A stretch of 64,000 bases of DNA. It comes from Andeanibacterium sp035497315 (GTDB lineage Bacteria > Pseudomonadota > Alphaproteobacteria > Sphingomonadales > Sphingomonadaceae). The notes beneath the pieces were generated by a model. The model made no database searches, was not told the DNA's origin, and saw only the letters and a list, made by a program, of their open reading frames with translations. This document shows positions 51,145 through 57,771 of the stretch, piece by piece. The position numbers and the translations under genes were made by a program. Numbering within the stretch: position 1 is the stretch's first letter; each line of letters starts with the position of its first letter. Where the stretch lies: assembly GCA_035497315.1 (NCBI GenBank), contig DATJDU010000103.1, positions 14,542 to 78,541 of the forward strand, read 5' to 3'.

Positions 51145-52035
51145 CTATTTCCTTTTCACAGGCAGGCCCTGGCCCAGTACTCTTCCGGCAACCGCCCCCA
51201 ATCTCGCGGCAAGCGCCAGATCGCGCTTCCCCGGTGCCGTCACGATAGCCCCATCCAATGCGGTATCAATGGGGCTGGGTATCCGTTCCCGGGGAAGCAG
51301 CGCGGCAAGTTCCGCCAGTGTCGCGCGTGCCTTGCCGGCGTTATCGCGCATCACCTTGAGCACTTCCTCAACCTCTACGGCCTCGCCTTCGTGCCAGCAA
51401 TCATAGTCGGTCACCATGGCGAGCAGCGCATAGGGGAGTTCCGCCTCGCGGGCGAGGCGCGCCTCGGGAAGCGCGGTCATCCCGATCACATCTGCGCCCC
51501 ATACACGGTACATGTGGCTTTCCGCGCGGGTGGAGAATTGCGGCCCCTCGATCGCAACATAGCAGCCGCCGCGATGCACGATCGCACCGGCCTTTTGCGC
51601 TGCATCCCCGGCTAGGGCGGACAGGCGCGGACAGATCGGATCGGCAAGGCTGACGTGGGCCACCAGCCCTTCCCCGAAGAAACTGCGTTCGCGGCCCAGT
51701 GTGCGATCGATCAGCTGGTCCACCAGCACGAAGCCGCCCGGTGCATAATCCTCCCGCAGCGAACCGATGGCCGAGATGGAGAGGATATCCGTCACTCCGC
51801 ATCGTTTCAGTACGTCGATATTGGCGCGGTAATTCACCGCGCCCGGCGGAATGCGGTGCCCTGCCCCGTGCCGTGCCAGGAAAGTGAAGCGGACATCGCC
51901 GATCCTGCCGGTTGTCACGGGGCCCGATGGTTCGCCGAAGCCGCTCGCCACCGAAATCTCCTGCGCGTCCTCAACGATGCCGGCATCGTAAAGTCCGGTT
52001 CCGCCGATCACCCCGATATGCCAGCTCGCAGTCAT
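51145..52035 (-). CDS. mtnP: S-methyl-5'-thioadenosine phosphorylase
   Basis: Cleaves methylthioadenosine to adenine and methylthioribose-1-phosphate, the first step of methionine salvage. Family PNP/MTAP: IGVIGGTGLYDAGIVEDAQE, FLARHGAGHRIPPGAVNYRANI, IEGPQFSTRAESHMYRVWGADVIGMT and MVTDYDCWHEGEAVEVEEV. 296 residues. ATG 52035 shares a base with the TetR stop (TGATG), so it is translationally coupled to a regulator, an uncommon setting for this gene. Confidence 0.95.
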   Translation of the reverse strand: MTASWHIGVIGGTGLYDAGIVEDAQEISVASGFGEPSGPVTTGRIGDVRFTFLARHGAGHRIPPGAVNYRANIDVLKRCGVTDILSISAIGSLREDYAPGGFVLVDQLIDRTLGRERSFFGEGLVAHVSLADPICPRLSALAGDAAQKAGAIVHRGGCYVAIEGPQFSTRAESHMYRVWGADVIGMTALPEARLAREAELPYALLAMVTDYDCWHEGEAVEVEEVLKVMRDNAGKARATLAELAALLPRERIPSPIDTALDGAIVTAPGKRDLALAARLGAVAGRVLGQGLPVKRK

Positions 52036-52655
52036 CAGTTCCTCAGCAATCCTGCCATAATGAAGTCCGTGAGATGTGCGCGATAGCGGTCGCGCAGTCC
52101 CTCGGACAGCGAATCCTCGCCAAAGCAATAGCGCATGAACAACCGGGCGGCGAAGAAGCGATCGACAGCGCCGGTGACGCTGAAATAGAATAGTTGCGGA
52201 TCGATCTGCCGGAAAACTCCGGCCTCCACGCCTTCCCCGATCAGCCGATCATAGGCCGCGTAGATCGGCATGAGATAGGTGTTGGCGATGCGCTGTGCCT
52301 CGGCCACTTCGCTCTCGCGGATCAGCCGCATCAGCAGACGCTGGATATAAGGCACTTCATAGAACCTATCGACCACTGCCGAGATATGGCGGCGAAGCTT
52401 GGTTTCAGGATCGAAATCCTTCGCCAGCAAGGCATCGACCGACTGGATGATCGCGCCCATGTCGCGGTCGAGCAGCGACTTCATCAGCCCAGCCTTGTTG
52501 CCGAAGTAATATTTCACCAACGCCGAGTTCAGCCCCGACCGGCGACTGAGCTGGGCGAGCGAAATATCGACCGTATCGGTCTCGCGCATGATCGCCGAAG
52601 CCGTGGCGAGCAACTGCTCGCGCGCTTCGGAACAGGTATCTTGTGCGGCTGCCAT
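52035..52655 (-). CDS. TetR family transcriptional regulator
   Basis: 206-residue regulator. The N-terminal helix-turn-helix region REQLLATASAIMRETDTVDISLAQLSRRSGLNSALVKYYFGNKAGLMKSLLD ends in the usual YYFGNK; the C-terminal ligand domain is unspecific. It lies between an SDR dehydrogenase (26 bases upstream) and mtnP (overlapping), so it probably regulates this operon. Confidence 0.92.
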   Translation of the reverse strand: MAAAQDTCSEAREQLLATASAIMRETDTVDISLAQLSRRSGLNSALVKYYFGNKAGLMKSLLDRDMGAIIQSVDALLAKDFDPETKLRRHISAVVDRFYEVPYIQRLLMRLIRESEVAEAQRIANTYLMPIYAAYDRLIGEGVEAGVFRQIDPQLFYFSVTGAVDRFFAARLFMRYCFGEDSLSEGLRDRYRAHLTDFIMAGLLRN

Positions 52656-52681
52656 GCCAATATGTCCCCCAAGGCGATGGA

Positions 52682-53464
52682 TCAGCGCGGCTGCATCCGG
52701 ATTGCGCCATCGAGACGGACGTGCTCGCCGTTGAAATAACCGATTTCGATCATGCTCATCACCAGCGCGGCATATTCCTCCGGATGGCCCAGCCGCTTGG
52801 GGAACGGCACCTGGGCGGCCAGCGATTCCTGCGCTGCCTCGGGCAGGCCGGCCAGCAGCGGAGTGCGGAAGATGCCAGGCAGGATGGTGTTCACCCGGAT
52901 ACCTTCGCTCATCAGGTCGCGGGCGATCGGCAGGGTCATGCCCACGATGCCGCCCTTGGACGCCGAATAGGCTGCCTGCCCCATCTGGCCATCCACTGCC
53001 GCAACGGAGGCCGTGTTAACGATCGCACCGCGCTCATTGTCCACCAGCGGATCGAGCGTCATCATCCCCGCCGCCGCCTTGGCTATGCAGCGAAAGGTGC
53101 CCACAGTGTTCACTTCCAGCGTCTTGGCAAAGGCTGCGACTGGGAAATGCGAAATCGCGCCCGTCTCCCGGTCCCGACGAGTCGTTTTACCGATTGTGCC
53201 GATCCCGGCACAATTCACCAGAATCCGTTCCTGGCCGTGAGCGGCACGAGCCTTGGCGAAGCCGGCATCCACCGAATCGTCCGAAGTCACGTCCACCTGA
53301 CAGAAGATACCGCCGATTTCGGCAGCAACTGATTCGCCCTTTTCCTGCTGCAAGTCGAACAGGGCGACCTTCACGCCACGCGCCGCAAGCGCACGGGCCG
53401 TAGCCTCACCCAAGCCGGACGCACCGCCGGTGACGACCGCAGAAACGGTATTATCGATCTTCAA
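52682..53464 (-). CDS. SDR family dehydrogenase (3-hydroxyacyl-CoA dehydrogenase type II-like)
   Basis: 260-residue SDR. VVTGGASGLGEATARAL is the NAD loop, LVNCAGIG follows strand 4, and catalysis uses NTASVAAVDGQMGQAAYSASKGG. The insert GKTTRRDRETGAISHFP and the C-terminal RLGHPEEYAALVMSMIEIGYFNGEHVRLDGAIRM resemble HSD17B10-type 3-hydroxyacyl-CoA dehydrogenases of fatty-acid or isoleucine oxidation. The start is TTG 53464, with GGGAGG five bases upstream; no ATG suits the N-terminus. Confidence 0.9.
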   Translation of the reverse strand: MKIDNTVSAVVTGGASGLGEATARALAARGVKVALFDLQQEKGESVAAEIGGIFCQVDVTSDDSVDAGFAKARAAHGQERILVNCAGIGTIGKTTRRDRETGAISHFPVAAFAKTLEVNTVGTFRCIAKAAAGMMTLDPLVDNERGAIVNTASVAAVDGQMGQAAYSASKGGIVGMTLPIARDLMSEGIRVNTILPGIFRTPLLAGLPEAAQESLAAQVPFPKRLGHPEEYAALVMSMIEIGYFNGEHVRLDGAIRMQPR

Positions 53465-53570
53465 GCTAACCTCCCTGGTACCGGAATTGCCAGTATTTTT
53501 AAGCGCTCGGCTAAGCGGGTCATCCAGTCCGGTCAAGCGCCTAGCCTGACAGATGAATATTTCGTCTCGT

Positions 53571-53624
53571 TTGCAACTGTTGTGCGATTGCAACATTCCC
53601 GCAACGAAATGCCGCATTGCAAAG
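53571..53624. promoter_or_regulatory. Cluster of TTGCAA/GCAAC motifs between SDR and receptor genes
   Basis: TTGCAAC at 53571 and 53588, GCAAC at 53601 and TTGCAAAG at 53617 lie in one 54-base stretch between the divergent SDR and TonB-receptor genes. This density is higher than elsewhere in the window by eye and suggests a multi-site operator. The regulator is unknown; the TetR protein encoded next to the SDR is one candidate. Confidence 0.35.
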
Positions 53625-53684
53625 TGATTTGAATTGAAACCAAATCCACCTTCCAGCAGGTGAGAGTCAGCACAAATGCTAATC

Positions 53685-53757
53685 CATTGTCCGGCTGCGC
53701 TGAAAAAGGGAACTGCCCGGACAATGTTTCATTTCAAGTGCCCGGAGGGGTCCGGGC
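53685..53757 (+). promoter_or_regulatory. Leader hairpins of the TonB-receptor gene
   Basis: CATTGTCCGG (53685-53694) pairs perfectly with CCGGACAATG (53717-53726), and GCCCGGA (53740-53746) pairs with TCCGGGC (53751-53757) around GGGG. The second hairpin encloses the purine-rich GGAGGGG. The arms share TCCGG/CCGGA cores, so alternative pairings exist. A translational or attenuation switch is inferred. Confidence 0.5.
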
Positions 53758-53762
53758 CTGCA

Positions 53763-56744
53763 ATGGGGACTGAACCTGTGAATATCCAATCCCGCCTAAA
53801 GGGTGCTGCGGCACCTATTGCGCTGTCCATGATGCTGGTCGCGCAGCCCGTCCTGGCCCAGGACGATACGTCTGCCGAACTCGCGGATACCGGCGATGAA
53901 AGCGATAGCGTCATCATCGTCACCGGCTCGCGCATCGCGCGTAGCGAACTAAACGAGCCAAACCCGGTCGTCGCCGTCACCGCCGAACAGATCGAGCGTT
54001 CGGGCGACGTGAATGTCGTCGACACACTGATCCGCAACCCTGCGTTGCTCGCCTCGGTCGGATCTGCTGACAGCGCCGGCTCCAACACCGGCGTCGGCCT
54101 CGGCTACACTGGCGTCAACCTGCTCGATCTGCGTAATCTGGGCGTCAACCGCACGCTGGTGCTGGTGAACGGCAAGCGTCACGTTGCTGGCGTTCCTGAA
54201 TCTGCTGCGGTCGATATCAGCTCAATCCCGCAGGACCTTATCGAGCGCGTTGACGTGCTGACTGGCGGTGCTTCGGCCGTTTACGGCGCCGACGGCGTGT
54301 CGGGCGTGGTGAACTTCGTTCTCAAGCGAGACTTCGAAGGTCTTAACCTGCGCGCCCAGACCGGCTGGACGACATATGGCGATGGCAACCAGACCCTCGT
54401 TTCGGCCACCGCTGGTAAGAACTTCTCAGATGGCCGCGGCAACATCGCAGTCGCCTACGAGTATGCCCGGCAGGAACGCGTCGACACCCGCGACCGTAAT
54501 TATCTGGGCGACAACAGCCGTTTCTACGGCCTAATCCGCAACCCGGACGACTTCCCTGACGATCCGAACGTGCCTGATCAGGTTCTGATCGCCAATACCG
54601 GCTGGGCCGACAGCTCTATGGATGGCGCGGTCGACCTCGATTTCGACGGCATCCCCGATTACACTGGCAGCGGCAAGGTCTATGATCGCGGTCAGATTCT
54701 GCCTTCTTCGGGCGGCCTTGCGATCGGCGGCGATAACACCCCGCGGGCCGGCTATTATGGCGACATCGTTCCGCAAACCGAACGCCACGTGGCAAACGTC
54801 CTGCTCAGCTACGAGTTCTCGCCTGCGCTGCACTTCTTCGCAGAAGGCAAGTATATGAAAGCGAAGGCTTACTCGATCAGCCAGCCTAGCTTCGACTTCT
54901 ACACGCTGCTGCAGGGCGATAATTATTATCTTAACGAGCGCTATGGCGATCTCGTTCAGGGCGATGCGCTGGTTAGCCGCGACAATTTCGACTTCGGCCA
55001 GCGCGGAGAATATAATGATCGCGAAACCTGGCGCGGTGTGATCGGTTTCGACGGCGAGATCTCTGATCACGCCCGTTACGAAATCTCATACGTCTATGGT
55101 GAAACCTCGGCTGACGTGACCAACACGCACACTCGCATTGCCGACCGTTACTACGCCGCGATCGACGTAGTCGATGATGGCTCCGGCAACCCAGTCTGCC
55201 GCATCGACGTCGACGGTTCCGGCATCGTCGACCCGACCGAATGGAATTATGGCGCCGCGCCGGAAACCTTCACCCCTGGCGCCGGCAGCGGTTGCGTTCC
55301 GCTCAACCTCCTGGGTTATGGCGTTGCCTCGCAAGCGGCCATCGACTGGGCGACGCGCGATTCGCTGTCCAGCTCAAAGGTGACGCAGAACGTCATTTCC
55401 GGTTCGGTGAGCGGCGACTTCGGTCGGTTCTTCGAATTGCCGGGCGGCCCAGTCGGCTTCGCCTTTGGCGCCGAATATCGCAAGGAAACCAGCGAAGCGA
55501 CCTATGACGAATACTACCAGAACGGGTGGTATGCCGACAGCGCACAGTTCGCCAATTCGAGCGGCAAGTTCGACGTTTCGGAAGTCTTCGGCGAATTGAA
55601 TGTGCCGATCTTCGACGGCGCTCCTATGGCCGAAACGCTGTCCTTCGGCGCGGCGATCCGCCTCTCCGATTATTCGAGCATCGGCAACACCACCGCATGG
55701 AAGTTCGACGGCGTGTATGCTCCGATTCCAGATATCCGCTTCCGCGGAACCTATTCGGAATCAGTCCGTGCGCCCAACATCGGTGAACTCTATGGCGCTC
55801 AGGCAGGCGGCTATCTGTTCATTGATGATCCGTGCGATCCGACCAACATCAACGAAGGCACGCAATATCGCGCCGCAAACTGCCAGGCACTCCTAAGCGG
55901 ATTGGGTCTGAACCAGGGCCAAATCGACGCGTTCAGCCCGGCAACGGACGCCGAAGCCAACACGAGCATTCTCGGCTTCTCGGGCGGCAACCCCAACTTG
56001 AAGGCTGAAACGGCCAAGACCTGGACTGCCGGCGTTGTGCTGCGCCCCTCGTTCATCCCGCGCCTTTCGTTCAGCTTCGACTGGTACAACATCAAGATCG
56101 AAAACGCGATCAACACAGCCACCGCTCAGGATCTTGCCGAGCTGTGTGTTGACCAGCCCACTCTCGACAACCAGTTCTGCACGAACATCGACCGCGATTC
56201 CGACACAGGCTTCGTAGTCGGCTGGCGTTCCGGCCCCCAGAACGTCGCGAAGTTCGAAACCGCCGGTTTCGATGCTCAGCTGAACTACTTTGTTCCGGTC
56301 GGCGACGATCTCGGCACGCTCTATTCGAACTTGACGATCGGCTACCTCGACAAGCTGAACTACTTCGCTTCGATCGGCGCAGATCTCGACAGCGACTTGG
56401 GCGAAATGTACAAGCCGCGCTGGACAGCTGCCTGGGATGTGAACTGGGAAATCGGCAATGTGACGGCCAGCTACTCGCTGACCTGGTGGGATAAGACCCG
56501 CCGGTACACAACCGAGCAAATCGCGGGCAATCCCGATATCAGCGACCCGAAGTACTTCTTCTACAAGTCGCGTGTTGAACACGATATCCGGGTCTCAGCT
56601 GAATTTGACGATAAGTTCACCGTCTATGGCGGTATCAACAATCTGTTCAACGCAAAGCCGGACTTCTCGCTCAACTACCCGGTCTCTGCCTATGGCCGCT
56701 ATGCCTATATCGGCGTGAAAGCCAAGCTGGCCGATCTGTTCTAA
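53763..56744 (+). CDS. TonB-dependent outer membrane receptor
   Basis: A receptor of 993 residues. Signal peptide (IALSMMLVAQPVLAQ), a TonB-box-like DSVIIVTGSR, the plug domain (RSGDVNVVDTLIRNPALL, LRNLGVNRTLVLVNGKRHV, DVLTGGASAVYGADGVSGVVNFVLK) and a 22-strand barrel ending in the aromatic-terminated AKLADLF. It resembles the sphingomonad-expanded class of receptors with a VNGRR-type plug motif. The ligand is unknown. The start is uncertain: ATG 53724, ATG 53763 or GTG 53778 (preceded by GGGGAC); 53763 is used. A terminator and a sulfotransferase-like gene follow. Confidence 0.93.
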   Translation: MGTEPVNIQSRLKGAAAPIALSMMLVAQPVLAQDDTSAELADTGDESDSVIIVTGSRIARSELNEPNPVVAVTAEQIERSGDVNVVDTLIRNPALLASVGSADSAGSNTGVGLGYTGVNLLDLRNLGVNRTLVLVNGKRHVAGVPESAAVDISSIPQDLIERVDVLTGGASAVYGADGVSGVVNFVLKRDFEGLNLRAQTGWTTYGDGNQTLVSATAGKNFSDGRGNIAVAYEYARQERVDTRDRNYLGDNSRFYGLIRNPDDFPDDPNVPDQVLIANTGWADSSMDGAVDLDFDGIPDYTGSGKVYDRGQILPSSGGLAIGGDNTPRAGYYGDIVPQTERHVANVLLSYEFSPALHFFAEGKYMKAKAYSISQPSFDFYTLLQGDNYYLNERYGDLVQGDALVSRDNFDFGQRGEYNDRETWRGVIGFDGEISDHARYEISYVYGETSADVTNTHTRIADRYYAAIDVVDDGSGNPVCRIDVDGSGIVDPTEWNYGAAPETFTPGAGSGCVPLNLLGYGVASQAAIDWATRDSLSSSKVTQNVISGSVSGDFGRFFELPGGPVGFAFGAEYRKETSEATYDEYYQNGWYADSAQFANSSGKFDVSEVFGELNVPIFDGAPMAETLSFGAAIRLSDYSSIGNTTAWKFDGVYAPIPDIRFRGTYSESVRAPNIGELYGAQAGGYLFIDDPCDPTNINEGTQYRAANCQALLSGLGLNQGQIDAFSPATDAEANTSILGFSGGNPNLKAETAKTWTAGVVLRPSFIPRLSFSFDWYNIKIENAINTATAQDLAELCVDQPTLDNQFCTNIDRDSDTGFVVGWRSGPQNVAKFETAGFDAQLNYFVPVGDDLGTLYSNLTIGYLDKLNYFASIGADLDSDLGEMYKPRWTAAWDVNWEIGNVTASYSLTWWDKTRRYTTEQIAGNPDISDPKYFFYKSRVEHDIRVSAEFDDKFTVYGGINNLFNAKPDFSLNYPVSAYGRYAYIGVKAKLADLF

Positions 56745-56767
56745 GATCGACCAGAACGCTTCAAAAG

Positions 56768-56796
56768 AAAGGGCGGCCTTCGGGCCGCTCTTTTTT
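56768..56796 (+). terminator. Intrinsic terminator after the TonB receptor
   Basis: GGGCGGCC (56771-56778) and GGCCGCTC (56783-56790) pair around a TTCG tetraloop, followed by six T. This is a textbook terminator, so the sulfotransferase gene must depend on read-through or its own promoter. Confidence 0.92.
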
Positions 56797-56855
56797 CTTG
56801 GCTATTCGAGGCGTGGTTCCTCTATCCAGCCTGAATAATCTGCCAGGAAGCAACC

Positions 56856-57644
56856 ATGGTCCGCATTCGCCTCAAGCCCGACACTCTCGACGAAGAGAAC
56901 CGCAAATTCGAACAGGTGCGCCTGCCACAGCCCCTGTTCCTCAACAGCGTGCCCAAATGCGGTTCGCACCTTTTGCGCAACATCATGCGGATGTTCGTGC
57001 CGGTGGAAGACCAATACAAGACGCAGTTCATCCAATGGGGCAATTTGCAGCAGCATCTCGCTGCATTCGAGCCTGAGCGCCGGATGCTGAGCTGGGGGCA
57101 TCTGCTCTTTTCCGACGCATCGGCCATCGAAACCGCAAATGTCCGCAAGATCGTGCTGGTACGCGATCCCTATAGCTGGGTCCTGGCCCGCGCCCGTTTT
57201 TTTCTGTCCGACGAGTTCGGCGATAATTCGATCCTGGTGAAGAGCCAGGATCTCTCCACCGATGCACTGATCACGCTGATGATCTTCGGCGTCCAGAAAA
57301 AGACGATGCCGCTGCGCGAGATGTTCACTCACAACGCAGTGTCATGGCTTGGCGCGGGATGCACCCTGATCCATTATGAGGATGTGATCGCGGCTCTTAA
57401 AGACCTCGACAGCGAGGAGGCCGAGAGCTTCTTCATGGGCCTGTTCGAAACGGCCGGCCTCGCCAGCGTGCCCGACGACTGGCGCGAACGGGTGCGGATC
57501 GGTTCCGACCGCAAGCAGAGTTCCACCGCGAGCGAGAACCTCGCCATCGCCAGCAGCGCGATCCCTAAAGTATTGAGCGAACAGCACAGAAAGCTGGTCG
57601 ACTACGCCGCCCCGGGCCTGCGCGAATTGCTGGGCTACGTTTGA
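56856..57644 (+). CDS. Sulfotransferase-like protein
   Basis: 262-residue protein with the PAPS-binding pattern of sulfotransferases: FLNSVPKCGSHLLRNIM (5'-phosphosulfate loop) and VRKIVLVRDPYSWVLARARFF (3'-phosphate motif). A later INHYEDVI-like element reads CTLIHYEDVIAAL. No signal peptide, so it acts in the cytoplasm on a small molecule, lipid or peptide. It lies 60 bases after the receptor terminator in the same direction. The acceptor is unknown, and loss of catalytic function is possible. Confidence 0.75.
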   Translation: MVRIRLKPDTLDEENRKFEQVRLPQPLFLNSVPKCGSHLLRNIMRMFVPVEDQYKTQFIQWGNLQQHLAAFEPERRMLSWGHLLFSDASAIETANVRKIVLVRDPYSWVLARARFFLSDEFGDNSILVKSQDLSTDALITLMIFGVQKKTMPLREMFTHNAVSWLGAGCTLIHYEDVIAALKDLDSEEAESFFMGLFETAGLASVPDDWRERVRIGSDRKQSSTASENLAIASSAIPKVLSEQHRKLVDYAAPGLRELLGYV

Positions 57645-57645
57645 A

Positions 57646-57760
57646 GGGGACCGCTTCTCCTCCGCTTCAGAGGAGGGGACCGAGGGGTGGTGGCGATGCC
57701 CTGCAACGCCTGCACCGCGCCAGAACCACCCCCAACCCCCTCCTTCGAAAAGGAGGGGGC
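57646..57760. repeat. REP-like palindromic element between convergent genes
   Basis: CCCCCTCCTT (57736-57745) and AAGGAGGGGG (57750-57759) form a perfect 10-bp stem with CGAA loop. GGGGTGGT (57684-57691) pairs with ACCACCCC (57725-57732), and CTCCTC/GAGGAG form a third stem near 57657-57675. It fills the space between the sulfotransferase gene and clpB and would end both transcripts. Confidence 0.8.
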
Positions 57761-57771
57761 TTTCCCATATA

